From: a virus
DNA length: 38,100 nucleotides
IMG/VR virus record: IMGVR_UViG_3300010296_000022
Coordinates: 1-38,100 of that record
Direction: 5' to 3' (one strand)
This document shows positions 26,478 to 33,248 of this stretch, piece after piece. A model generated the notes under the pieces. It was not told the origin of the DNA and did not search any database. It worked only from the letters and a program-made list of their open reading frames with translations. Position numbers and translations under genes: made by a program. The stretch's first letter is position 1. The number at the start of each line of letters is the position of its first letter.

Positions 26478-26510
26478 TTTGACATTTAGCGACCCCTCTT
26501 AAATGTCAAA
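26478..26510. repeat. Long perfect inverted repeat (11-base arms) upstream of the HNH/terminase genes
   Basis: TTTGACATTTA (26478-26488) is mirrored by TAAATGTCAAA (26500-26510) around an 11-base spacer. The spacer and right flank can also pair as CCCTC with GAGGGG-like sequence. It lies in the 223-base space between the small-subunit candidate and the HNH gene, next to a copy of the dispersed element. It could be an operator, a transcript-end hairpin or a terminase recognition (cos/pac) site. Nothing in the window decides. Confidence 0.5.
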
Positions 26511-26608
26511 GAGGAGGGCCTTTTGTCATCTGGGGTGTAAGTGGAGATCCGCAACGATTTCTTCATTCCTAGACAATGAGTGACCCCCCCTACCCCCTTT
26601 GTCTAAGC

Positions 26609-26620
26609 GGTGTTAGTCAT
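26609..26620 (-). promoter_or_regulatory. Dispersed 12-base element, copy 4
   Basis: Exact ATGACTAACACC on the minus strand in the gap before the HNH and terminase genes. A TATAAG lies 13 bases upstream on that strand and could be a -10 box, which would put the element at the transcript start. The frame it opens is only MTNTA then a stop. Confidence 0.65.
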
Positions 26621-26656
26621 CTTTCGCACAATACTTATAGTGTCTAATTGAGTGCT

Positions 26657-27166
26657 TTACCCATGATTGTTCTCTGGCAACGACTTAGGCTCAACGACCT
26701 CTGCATCTATGATATCTTTCTCTCTTTTAGTGGCCTCAAGTAGTTCTTTTAGACTATCTGAGGTAATCTGAACGGACCTGTGTTCAACTATTGTCGAAGG
26801 TTGGCCCTCTATCTGGAGAATTTTGTCAGTTACGATGCCGAATGGGACGGAACAATCCTTCCCCTTCATTTCCCCGTTCTCCACTGCTTCATGCATCTTC
26901 CCCAACAGTGCGTCCCTGGTTGCTTTAAGTCTATTGAGCAGAGCAGCTTTACCATTAGCCTCTATATCCTCCCTCTTGGCTATAGCTGCTATGGTTTGCT
27001 GGTTAGTTCCGAAGATTGCTGAGAGGACTTTCTGTGAGACACCCTCCTTGATCCCTCTGACCAAAGCTGCGTATCTCTCAGGATCCTTCCGCTTGAGTTC
27101 CTGGCCTGTATATTGGGTGTCAGTAGCTTTCCTTTCACCCCACTTAGTGAGACTGCCTTTAGGCAT
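26657..27166 (-). CDS. Terminase small subunit candidate (helix-turn-helix protein)
   Basis: With ATG at 27166 the product has 169 residues. A helix-turn-helix-like stretch is seen at about 35-60 (GIKEGVSQKVLSAIFGTNQQ, then TIAAIAKRE). Helical charged regions follow, and the end is acidic (KEKDIIDAEVVEPKSLPENN). This layout and the place ahead of HNH and TerL fit a small terminase subunit, which recognises phage DNA. It could instead be a transcription regulator. An in-frame TTG at 27220 would give 18 more residues. The gene is preceded by a degenerate copy of the dispersed element and a short open frame that overlaps this start. Confidence 0.6.
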   Translation of the reverse strand: MPKGSLTKWGERKATDTQYTGQELKRKDPERYAALVRGIKEGVSQKVLSAIFGTNQQTIAAIAKREDIEANGKAALLNRLKATRDALLGKMHEAVENGEMKGKDCSVPFGIVTDKILQIEGQPSTIVEHRSVQITSDSLKELLEATKREKDIIDAEVVEPKSLPENNHG

Positions 27167-27253
27167 AAAGTAATGGGAGGTGGAGAATACTTGACTGTAT
27201 TCTTCCAACCTCCCATCCAAGTTTAATCATTTTAGACACATTCCGCAATACCT

Positions 27254-27265
27254 ATGTTAGTCACC
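27254..27265 (-). promoter_or_regulatory. Dispersed element, GTGACTAACAT variant, copy 5
   Basis: The minus strand reads GGTGACTAACAT just after a stop codon and before the small-subunit candidate, in the direction of transcription. It shares 14 bases (ATGGTGACTAACAT) with the copy at the right edge of the window. Confidence 0.55.
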
Positions 27266-27266
27266 A

Positions 27267-27599
27267 TCAATCAAATCCTATGACTGGACCCTGGAAAAAG
27301 CTCTTGAGGGCCTTGATGCCTCCTACAGTGCCGTTCAGGCATGTCAGGATTATGTCAGCTATGGTGAGGCAATAGATGCGTTCTGTGTCATATCCGTCAA
27401 TGATGTATGGCTCCCAGGTGTTTGGGTCATCGGAGGGTTGTTTTACGCCTGACCATGGCCCTGCGACTTGGGCAAGGGCGTATTTGCCTCCTGCCAGAGG
27501 GACGAATATGGCGAGGATCATGTAATTTGTCTCTGGGTTCCACCACTGGGCGGTGACTCCGTGTTGGTGCTTGAGGCACACTGTTGGTTTTAGGTTCAT
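27267..27599 (-). CDS. Unknown protein of the early operon
   Basis: About 110 residues from ATG 27599, or a GTG at 27632. It begins MNLKPTVCLKHQHGVTAQWW and is beta-rich, with a hydrophobic segment (IFVPLAGGKYALAQVAG) and a C-terminal helical hydrophobic part (YCLTIADIILTCLNG). No motif is recognised. It overlaps a zinc-ribbon frame by some 170 bases, unusual for this genome, so either one of the two is not translated as drawn or a frameshift joins them. Confidence 0.5.
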   Translation of the reverse strand: MNLKPTVCLKHQHGVTAQWWNPETNYMILAIFVPLAGGKYALAQVAGPWSGVKQPSDDPNTWEPYIIDGYDTERIYCLTIADIILTCLNGTVGGIKALKSFFQGPVIGFD

Positions 27600-27702
27600 T
27601 GGTATTCTTCTCTTTGTAACCCCAACCCTCACAGTCTGGACACAAATCCTGGGTCCTAGGCGTCACTATCCACCCGGTTCCTCTGCATGTCTGGCATATC
27701 AC
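27427..27702 (-). CDS. Zinc-ribbon frame (DnaJ-type C-x-x-C repeats) overlapping its neighbour
   Basis: From GTG 27702 the first 34 residues hold two C-x-x-C pairs with glycines: CQTCRGTGW and CPDCEGWGY. This is the style of the DnaJ central zinc finger and of many small phage zinc ribbons. After that the frame becomes arginine-rich and overlaps the better-looking gene 27267-27599 in another phase. The zinc-ribbon part is probably real; the C-terminal part may be read-through, or the two frames may be one protein joined by a frameshift. Confidence 0.45.
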   Translation of the reverse strand: MICQTCRGTGWIVTPRTQDLCPDCEGWGYKEKNTNEPKTNSVPQAPTRSHRPVVEPRDKLHDPRHIRPSGRRQIRPCPSRRAMVRRKTTLR

Positions 27703-27853
27703 GCGGTCTTTTCCTTTTTACGGGCCTTCCATTGAATTGTGCTGGGTCTCCACCTCTGGTAGACCAGAAGTGTTCGCATCCATTGTCAATATCAGTGGCT
27801 AGGCCGTAGTAATCCAGCCCTTCATCGTCGCTCTGTTTCGGTATGTCTTCCAT
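27656..27853 (-). CDS. Small protein of the early operon, function unknown
   Basis: A 65-residue protein (MEDIPKQSDDEGLDYYGLAT...) with an acidic start and a basic end (GRPVKRKRPRDMPDMQRNR). It begins one base inside the stop of the PDDEXK-like gene (TAATG) and overlaps the zinc-ribbon frame by 47 bases. No family is recognised. Support comes mainly from the stop-start coupling. Confidence 0.45.
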   Translation of the reverse strand: MEDIPKQSDDEGLDYYGLATDIDNGCEHFWSTRGGDPAQFNGRPVKRKRPRDMPDMQRNRVDSDA

Positions 27854-28314
27854 TAGAATGGGTATGTCAGTTTCTCCTGGGGAAGAGCGTAGAGATCTCC
27901 TCTTCCAAAGTTAGTGATGTTCTCCTTAGCCAGTAGCTCTTGCTTAGTGGCTAGGCCCACAAACTTGTAGGTGGGGAATGTGCCTACCATCAGTGCGTAG
28001 AGATCCACTCCTTCACCCTTCCACTTGGCGGCTATGAGATGTCCCTTGGCGTATTTGGTGGTCTTGATGTCCACGGTAAGGCCATTGTGAAGAATGCAGT
28101 CAGCCTCTGGTATGACCTCTATCTGAAAGTCAGGGTAGACGTTGAAGATCTTGCAGTAGGCCATCTCACCCGCAATACCCTCTAGATCGGTCTCCTCGTC
28201 ACTCTGAGGCCCTTTCCGCACATTCACCTTCCCTTGCTGCCTAGCGTGTTCATGACGCCTTTTAGCGAGGAATTTCGCGTATCTCTGCTCTTCAGGTGAT
28301 AGCGTGACTTCCAT
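27853..28314 (-). CDS. PD-(D/E)xK nuclease-like protein
   Basis: A 153-residue protein with the order expected for a PD-(D/E)xK fold. It has a helix with glutamate (LEGIAGEMAYCKIFN, about 44-58), then D71 in EADCILHNG, then the VDIKTTKYAKG segment at about 81-91 with the D-x-K pair. It may process DNA during replication or recombination, or be a degraded endonuclease; a target cannot be read from sequence. It follows the dNMP kinase gene with no overlap and has a copy of the dispersed element 20 bases upstream. Confidence 0.65.
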   Translation of the reverse strand: MEVTLSPEEQRYAKFLAKRRHEHARQQGKVNVRKGPQSDEETDLEGIAGEMAYCKIFNVYPDFQIEVIPEADCILHNGLTVDIKTTKYAKGHLIAAKWKGEGVDLYALMVGTFPTYKFVGLATKQELLAKENITNFGRGDLYALPQEKLTYPF

Positions 28315-28318
28315 GTAG

Positions 28319-28843
28319 TTACATTTGGCTCCAGGTGTTTGTCACCTGGACCAAAAAATCTTGCTCCGACATCGCGTTAAGTATGGAGTAATCAGCCTTC
28401 ACAGATTTCACACTGGTCTCGGATACATGCTCATCTTTCAGCCCTGTATCTCTGATGATCTTCCAGACCTGACCACCCAGGTTCCTGACCCACTCACCCT
28501 CAAACGGAAACCTGACGTCATCAATGATCAGCATGTTGTATCCATGGTTCCTGTAGTGGTTCCATGCCTCCAGCAATCGTTTGATCCAGACGTCCTTTCC
28601 ATGCAGCTCTTTCATGGACTGACCTACTGCCTGATATACGGGCCTCAGGACTGCCTTATCCTCTTCTTTGTAGGTCCCAAAGATCTTTGCCACCTCTGCC
28701 TTAATTGGATCTCCAAAACCCAACCTGATAGGCACTAGGCCCTGCTGTTCAGCTAAAGCAATGAGATGCCTCGCTGCTGTTGTCTTCCCACTACGTTTGG
28801 TCCCTGCCAAACCTATGATGAATTCACTCTTCTTCCCCGTCAT
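28319..28843 (-). CDS. Deoxynucleoside monophosphate kinase-like P-loop protein
   Basis: From ATG 28843, overlapping the previous stop by one base (TGATG), the protein has 174 residues. It starts with a P-loop IIGLAGTKRSGKTTAARHL at about 9-27. It carries YNMLIIDDVRFPFEGEW near 110-126, the acidic segment following the P-loop in phage dNMP kinases, and the late DEHVSETS segment. Such enzymes raise nucleotide pools for phage DNA synthesis. A GTG three codons upstream could also start it. The last codons (VTNTWSQM) are encoded by a copy of the dispersed element. Confidence 0.75.
   Translation of the reverse strand: MTGKKSEFIIGLAGTKRSGKTTAARHLIALAEQQGLVPIRLGFGDPIKAEVAKIFGTYKEEDKAVLRPVYQAVGQSMKELHGKDVWIKRLLEAWNHYRNHGYNMLIIDDVRFPFEGEWVRNLGGQVWKIIRDTGLKDEHVSETSVKSVKADYSILNAMSEQDFLVQVTNTWSQM
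28331..28349 (-). promoter_or_regulatory. Dispersed element, GTGACAAACACC variant, copy 6, perfect hairpin
   Basis: CCAGGTG-TTTGT-CACCTGG is a perfect seven-base-arm inverted repeat containing GGTGACAAACACC on the minus strand. It lies in the last codons of the kinase gene, about 20 bases ahead of the next ATG, oriented with transcription. Confidence 0.65.
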
Positions 28844-29061
28844 CAGTTCCACCTGTTGTTTACCTGCTGCTCTTCTTCTTCCTCGTCCTCTTCCTGGTCG
28901 TCCTCAAAATCTGAATCTGCCTGCACATCAAAATCTGAATCTGCCTGACTCAGAATAGACAACCCATACATCAGGTTACCTAGTTGCTGGGGGGTGTTCA
29001 CTTCATTAAGACATTCGACGATATTACCCTCATGATCTTCGAGAGAGATAGTGATAATCAT
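28843..29061 (-). CDS. Small, very acidic protein
   Basis: A 72-residue protein starting MIITISLEDHEGNIVECLNE. The second half is almost only acidic residues and glutamine (FEDDQEEDEEEEEQQVNN). Two copies of QADSDF arise from a 24-base tandem duplication. It starts by ATGA overlap with the helicase gene and ends at the kinase start. Acidic tails like this occur in single-strand DNA-binding partners and in DNA-mimic inhibitors; either role would be speculation. No family recognised. Confidence 0.6.
   Translation of the reverse strand: MIITISLEDHEGNIVECLNEVNTPQQLGNLMYGLSILSQADSDFDVQADSDFEDDQEEDEEEEEQQVNNRWN
28904..28947 (-). repeat. 24-base tandem duplication in the acidic protein gene
   Basis: TCAAAATCTGAATCTGCCTG is present at 28904-28923 and again, identical, at 28928-28947. 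The period is 24 bases (eight codons), so the duplication keeps the frame and repeats QADSDF. The identity suggests a recent slippage event. Confidence 0.85.
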
Positions 29062-30380
29062 TTGATGGAATTGACTAGTATGGGGCCTTCCTCGACTCCC
29101 TTGAATCTACTATTCCATCGCGTGTATTCCAAGCTCACCTTGGCCTCTTGAACTCCATTTCGATTCTTTCGGATCCAGAGGTTCACAATCCCATCATCTG
29201 GCTCCTCATCGGAGGTGTTCTTCATAAGAAAAGCTACGCTGTCAGCGTCCTGTTCTGCTGTCCCAGAGTCCCTTAGATCTGACATCCTGGGTATCTGCTT
29301 CTCCCTCTTCTCAATCTCCCTGTTCATCTGAGCCAACAAGATCACCGGAACCCCGCATTCGAGTGCCATGACCTTGATGGTTCTGGTGATTGCTCCAATC
29401 TCATTAACCCGGTTCTCATATCGTCCACCACTCCTTATGAGAGTCAGGTAATCGATGACCAACATGTCCACTCCCTTGTCCTGCACAAACCTCCTGGCTT
29501 GAGACCTAAGCTGGTCCACGGTGATGGCTGGGGTGTCCTCAATGTGGATCGGTAGCTCGAAGAAATCCTTGGCCGCCTTAGCAAGCTTGGTTTTGTCGCC
29601 CATGCCTGTTTTCAAGTAGTGCCTCACATCCTCTCCCGACATGATGGCAACAGCTCTCTCAGCAATGGAGTTGTAAAGCATCTCAAGGCTCCAGATAGCC
29701 ACCTTCTTGCCCTGCTTAGCTGCTTGGATAGCAAGGAACATGGAGAAAGCAGATTTACCACCACCTGGACGTCCTGAGATGATGTAAACAGCCCCAGGGA
29801 GAAACCCTCCAAGCTTGTCATCCAAACCATATATCCCACTCTTGATGGATAGGTCTGGGACACCGCCATCCTTAGCACTCTCTAGAACGTCCATAAAGGC
29901 CCTCTGAGCCTCTTTCTGATCCTTCTCGGTAGTCATACCCTTAGTGGTCTCCCAAAGAGCGTCCTGAAGGCCCTGAAGAAGCTTTTCGGGATCTTCCTCC
30001 TGCTGTGCTGCTGTCAGTGCATTGTAGTGCTTCATGAACACCTGACGCCTCACATACACGGCATAGGCTTGTTCAGCATAGTAGGACAGGTTTGAAGCGG
30101 TTGAGGATTCACGTATCAGGTCGTCAATGTAAAGGGCTTCAGACATGACTTGGCGACTCACTGTGAACTGGTCAATGGTTCCTCCAGCTTTGGAAACAGA
30201 CTCACAAGCAATCCACACGCGACGGTTCCTGGGATCAGCAAACCAATCCTCTGAAATGCCGAGTTCCTCGGCTTCCGAAAATGCACCAAGAAGGACACAG
30301 CCTAAAAGGCCCTTCTCAGCGAGGATGTCCTCGGGAACATCGTAATCGATAGTGATGGTGTTTTTCTTAGCGGAAATCAT
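29058..30380 (-). CDS. dnaB: Replicative DNA helicase, DnaB type
   Basis: A 440-residue DnaB-family helicase. The N-terminal part (EDILAEKGLLGCVLLG) is the helical collar domain. The RecA-like motor has Walker A GRPGGGKS at 203-210, the KVAIWSLEM strand at 226-234, Walker B MLVIDYLTLI around 306-315, and the QMNREIEKRE and SDLRDSGTAEQDAD blocks (351-380) that hold the hexamer's sensor and arginine-finger regions. It unwinds DNA ahead of the fork. It starts with an ATGA overlap with the winged-helix gene, so initiator and helicase are coupled. No helicase loader is recognised in the window. Confidence 0.93.
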   Translation of the reverse strand: MISAKKNTITIDYDVPEDILAEKGLLGCVLLGAFSEAEELGISEDWFADPRNRRVWIACESVSKAGGTIDQFTVSRQVMSEALYIDDLIRESSTASNLSYYAEQAYAVYVRRQVFMKHYNALTAAQQEEDPEKLLQGLQDALWETTKGMTTEKDQKEAQRAFMDVLESAKDGGVPDLSIKSGIYGLDDKLGGFLPGAVYIISGRPGGGKSAFSMFLAIQAAKQGKKVAIWSLEMLYNSIAERAVAIMSGEDVRHYLKTGMGDKTKLAKAAKDFFELPIHIEDTPAITVDQLRSQARRFVQDKGVDMLVIDYLTLIRSGGRYENRVNEIGAITRTIKVMALECGVPVILLAQMNREIEKREKQIPRMSDLRDSGTAEQDADSVAFLMKNTSDEEPDDGIVNLWIRKNRNGVQEAKVSLEYTRWNSRFKGVEEGPILVNSIK

Positions 30381-30868
30381 ACTTTGTAGAACGGTTTCCC
30401 TGCCTTGATGTCAGCAGGGACGGAGCGAGAGACAGAGTTCCTTTTGGATCTTCCAGCAAGGATGATCTCAGTCATGATCTCATCCCTCTCCTCCTTATTA
30501 CTATTACTATATATATTATCTCTATTAGTTAGTGTCCGTCCTCGCGGACATGTTATATCGTTAACGTGTCCGTCATCGCGGACACGTCGTTGGGCCTTGG
30601 TGTTAGTCATAGAGGCCGACTCTATCGGCTTTCCCTTGCCCCTGGCTAGATAGCAAGTGGATCTGCCTGCCTTTTTCTGGATCAGCCATCCGTGTTCAAC
30701 CAGGGTTTTCAGAGCTTTCCACAACCGGGTCTTACACACTCCGATCCTCTTGGCCATGGTTCTCTTGTCGTCGAAGCAGCAGCCCCTCATGCACACGTAG
30801 AGGTAGGCCTCCCTCTCGATAAGAGAGAAGCCCACCTCATAGATGTGTTCAGGGACCCTTGGGATCAT
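30377..30868 (-). CDS. Winged-helix replication initiator candidate (lambda O-like)
   Basis: A 163-residue protein. Residues about 30-75 form a winged helix (DDKRTMAKRIGVCKTRLWKA, then LVEHGWLIQKKAGRSTCYL). The middle, about 83-125, is low in recognisable structure and is encoded by the inverted repeats and the AT-rich tract described separately. The C-terminal part is basic and ends ADIKAGKPFYKV. A DNA-binding protein just ahead of DnaB, with repeat sites inside its own gene, is the plan of lambda O/P-type initiation. It could instead be only a transcription regulator. It starts with an ATGA overlap with the HNH gene. Confidence 0.65.
   Translation of the reverse strand: MIPRVPEHIYEVGFSLIEREAYLYVCMRGCCFDDKRTMAKRIGVCKTRLWKALKTLVEHGWLIQKKAGRSTCYLARGKGKPIESASMTNTKAQRRVRDDGHVNDITCPRGRTLTNRDNIYSNSNKEERDEIMTEIILAGRSKRNSVSRSVPADIKAGKPFYKV
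30495..30587. other. Candidate replication origin: two iteron-like inverted repeats plus AT-rich tract
   Basis: Two 18-base sites, TGTCCGTCCTCGCGGACA (30533-30550) and TGTCCGTCATCGCGGACA (30567-30584), differ by one base and are 34 bases apart. The second extends to nine-base arms ACGTGTCCG/CGGACACGT. Next to them is an AT-rich tract (about 30495-30532) that could melt. The two copies fall in different reading frames of the surrounding gene, so they are kept as DNA, not as protein repeats. This matches the lambda pattern of iterons and AT-rich DNA inside the initiator gene. An operator function is the main alternative. Confidence 0.6.
30599..30610 (-). promoter_or_regulatory. Dispersed 12-base element, copy 7, inside the initiator gene
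   Basis: Exact ATGACTAACACC on the minus strand, read in frame as MTNT in the initiator protein. It is the only exact copy well inside a gene. It sits 15 bases from the iteron-like repeats, so it may control transcription through the candidate origin. Confidence 0.6.
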
Positions 30869-31290
30869 ACTTCAGCCCAGGCTCCTTGGTAGAACTCCCG
30901 GTCGTAGTGCGGACTGTCGTATCTGAGAACTGGCTCAAACAGGTCCAGAAGATCAGCTACGGCTACGGCCTTCATGCGCTTGATCTTTCTTTTGATGTAA
31001 GCAGCCCGATCCCTCACGGTCGGCATGTCCAGCTCCACGTATATGTCAGCAATGTCGTCCATGGTGAATCCGTCACACAGGTGATGAAATATCATGCACA
31101 ACTCTGCTGAGTCTTTCTTCATGATCCCCAACCGTGTTAAGTCCGGCCCACTCATAGATCTTTCATGGGCCTTACCGTGACAGCTTACGCATAACCACAC
31201 GGTGTTTTCTCCGCTCCGTGACTTAGGCACTACGTGGTGCTGGTGGTTTGCTGGCTCCCCGCACTCAAAACATCTGTTTGACGTGTTCAT
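30865..31290 (-). CDS. HNH endonuclease-like protein
   Basis: A 141-residue protein. The first 45 residues carry an HNH finger: C7-x-x-C10, then HQHHVVPKSRSGENTVWLC with the histidines at 16-19, N29, and C34-x-x-C37H. The rest is helical and basic (YIKRKIKRMKAVAVADLLDL). The ATG follows GGAAG by four bases, and the gene overlaps the initiator by four. Such nucleases in replication blocks may be homing enzymes or may nick during replication and recombination; the role is open. Confidence 0.8.
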   Translation of the reverse strand: MNTSNRCFECGEPANHQHHVVPKSRSGENTVWLCVSCHGKAHERSMSGPDLTRLGIMKKDSAELCMIFHHLCDGFTMDDIADIYVELDMPTVRDRAAYIKRKIKRMKAVAVADLLDLFEPVLRYDSPHYDREFYQGAWAEV

Positions 31291-31301
31291 CGCGCTTCCA
31301 G

Positions 31302-32099
31302 CTACAGCAACTCAATGATTCCAGATTCAACTTTAGGACACCGGGCATATTTCACCTTGATGCCTTTGACCCACTTGTTCCAGTGGTAGCAAAGTTTTGC
31401 ATATACTTGGTATCGTGATGCGCCGTAGCTCTTTATTGGGGAATGCTTCAGCGCGAGGAAGTGGTTCCTCAGGACCAGTATGGGGTCATCTGATTCCATG
31501 TTAGTCCCCTTGCAGAAACGATCATGGAAAATGTAAAGGATAGCAGGGTTCCGCTTCATTGCCTGATAGAAAAAAGCCCCATAAGGAGGCCCAAAACAGA
31601 TTGGCTTGGCAGCAGCAGAAGCGGCTGCTGCCTTAATATACCGCTCTTCGTCGCGTTTGATTTCATTTAAGATTTCGAGGTTGCCAATCGGTCCAGTTTT
31701 AGTTGTAGCGAGATTAATCCTAAACCTTACCAATGCTGCTAAATGGCTGCTGTATTTTAGGCCTGCAATATGAATCGAATCTGTAGCGCTTCGCGGCCTT
31801 CCGTTGTCGATCGTGAATATTGTCTTTTCGCTGCAACTAAGATTTTCGGCCACCATTAGTTTGACAGGCATGTTGGCTGCAATGACTGCATACAGCCGGT
31901 GCTGACCGTCAATCAGGTCACCATCCAGGTTGAACTTGATAGTTTCTCCATTCTCGATCCATTGGTTTGCCCTCATCTCCCTTTGGAATCTGGACACCAA
32001 AGGCTTCGATAGCCTGCGGTTCACGCGGTTTCTTTTCAGCCACTCCCTAGCAATTTGCGGGGTGACATTGACATTTTTAACACTCGGACTGTTATTCAT
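31302..32099 (-). CDS. ParB/DGQHR-type protein
   Basis: A 265-residue protein with ENGETIKFNLDGDLIDGQHR at about 49-68, followed by LYAVIAANMPVKLMV. The DGQHR motif defines a ParB/Srx-like fold seen in phage proteins and in DndB-type regulators. The N-terminal LKRNRVNRRLSKPLVSRFQR is basic. It may bind DNA or nucleotides; no reaction can be assigned. It starts with an ATGA overlap with the upstream gene and is 12 bases ahead of the HNH gene. Confidence 0.7.
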   Translation of the reverse strand: MNNSPSVKNVNVTPQIAREWLKRNRVNRRLSKPLVSRFQREMRANQWIENGETIKFNLDGDLIDGQHRLYAVIAANMPVKLMVAENLSCSEKTIFTIDNGRPRSATDSIHIAGLKYSSHLAALVRFRINLATTKTGPIGNLEILNEIKRDEERYIKAAAASAAAKPICFGPPYGAFFYQAMKRNPAILYIFHDRFCKGTNMESDDPILVLRNHFLALKHSPIKSYGASRYQVYAKLCYHWNKWVKGIKVKYARCPKVESGIIELL

Positions 32100-32488
32100 T
32101 TGATTACTTTCTTTTTTAGGTATTCGATTAGTTCTTTTCCCTCTTCACCACATGCCCTCAAGCCAACCAGAAACGACCTTGCCTTGTGTCGATCCACCAT
32201 GTTCGCATCCAGGAGGTCTCGCACATAGCTCAAGTATCTTTCTGCTTCGCCTGGGTCATGTGTTTCAGTTGCGGGGAAAACGGGAGGCAATGGAGTTCCT
32301 TTGTCATACCAGAACACTCGCTTGGCCAAAAAAGCCTCTGCAAAATCCTGCATCAACTTAGGCATTTTTCCCCATGCCTCCCGTTTTAGTTGGAAGACTC
32401 TCTTAGCTCTTGGCGACACCTTGGCTAGTCGAGTTGAAACGCGATATAATCGCTGCTTTGGATGGCGTATAGGAAGGCCATGCATCAA
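32096..32488 (-). CDS. Unknown protein of the early operon (start uncertain)
   Basis: The frame is open for 130 residues, but the first 29 overlap the exonuclease gene in another phase. An internal ATG at 32365, 11 bases after GGGAGG, would give 89 residues starting MPKLMQDFAEAFLAKRVFWY, which I favour. The remainder is helical and ends basic (ELIEYLKKKVIK). It overlaps the next gene by four bases (ATGA). No motif is recognised. Confidence 0.5.
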   Translation of the reverse strand: MMHGLPIRHPKQRLYRVSTRLAKVSPRAKRVFQLKREAWGKMPKLMQDFAEAFLAKRVFWYDKGTPLPPVFPATETHDPGEAERYLSYVRDLLDANMVDRHKARSFLVGLRACGEEGKELIEYLKKKVIK

Positions 32489-33248
32489 GCTTCATACAGG
32501 ACAAAAGCTGCCTGTATGCGGCTACAACTTCAGTCTCAGCCTCCGCAACATCGGCTTCAGCTAAGATCAGTTGTGATGCGTCAAATGGAGGCTCAGTCTC
32601 CACAACAGCCCAAACCCACTTGCGAACCTCCACGCCTGCTTTCTGCAAGATCCTGGTGTAGTTATACTGCTGCCAGTCATAACCAAGGTCCCTGCATTTA
32701 CGCAGGAATGCCCGCGGATTCGCTCCACCTTTGGCTGTTGTTTTAATGTCAATGACTGTGTCCCCGATCAACAGATCGACACGACACTTCACGTCAAGCC
32801 CCTTGACAAAGTCTTCGCAAAACACTGAGACTTCGGATTGAGGGTTCCGAATGTGAGCTTCTCTGACCTCCGACAATTCTGAGTATGCGGCAAACATCAT
32901 CTGGATTGATCGGAGGTCGTCTTGCTTTATCACTTGAACGCCCTTCTCCTCTTGCTCTGCCCAGTATTCCTTGGACGCCTTTTTGCGCCTGTCCTCAAAC
33001 TCAGGAGGACACACGCTGACCTCATCGTCGAACCTTGAACGCTCAAGCGCATACAGGTGAAAGAGGGTCCCCTTCTCCATGGAAGGAGACCGCCTTTCGG
33101 TGAAGAGCTTGTTGCGATAGGCATGGAAAGCCTTTGGCGTCACCTTAAACTTTTTGAGTTCACTGGTGGACAAAGCTTTGTCAGCCCTATACACAGGCTC
33201 GGCAAGGTTCTGATAGATCCCAGTTGAATAATTAGATCTGAATTTCAT
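32403..33248 (-). CDS. RecE-like / PD-(D/E)xK exonuclease (DUF3799-type)
   Basis: From ATG 33248, six bases after GGAGG, the protein has 281 residues. It has the PD-(D/E)xK exonuclease order: an early helical part with SELKKFKVTPKAFHAYRNKL, then EKGTLFHLYALE (around 55-67), then GLDVKCRVDLLIGDTVIDIK around 145-164 with the catalytic D and D-x-K, and DWQQYNYTRILQKAG after it. Such enzymes resect 5' ends to give single strands for phage recombination. It overlaps the SSB-like gene by 17 bases. A start further upstream is in frame but lacks the ribosome site. Confidence 0.75.
   Translation of the reverse strand: MKFRSNYSTGIYQNLAEPVYRADKALSTSELKKFKVTPKAFHAYRNKLFTERRSPSMEKGTLFHLYALERSRFDDEVSVCPPEFEDRRKKASKEYWAEQEEKGVQVIKQDDLRSIQMMFAAYSELSEVREAHIRNPQSEVSVFCEDFVKGLDVKCRVDLLIGDTVIDIKTTAKGGANPRAFLRKCRDLGYDWQQYNYTRILQKAGVEVRKWVWAVVETEPPFDASQLILAEADVAEAETEVVAAYRQLLSCMKLDAWPSYTPSKAAIISRFNSTSQGVAKS

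Noticed and set aside
27415-27431. Degenerate GGTGTTTGGGTCATC resembling the element
   Set aside because: It needs a one-base insertion and lies inside a coding frame, away from a junction.
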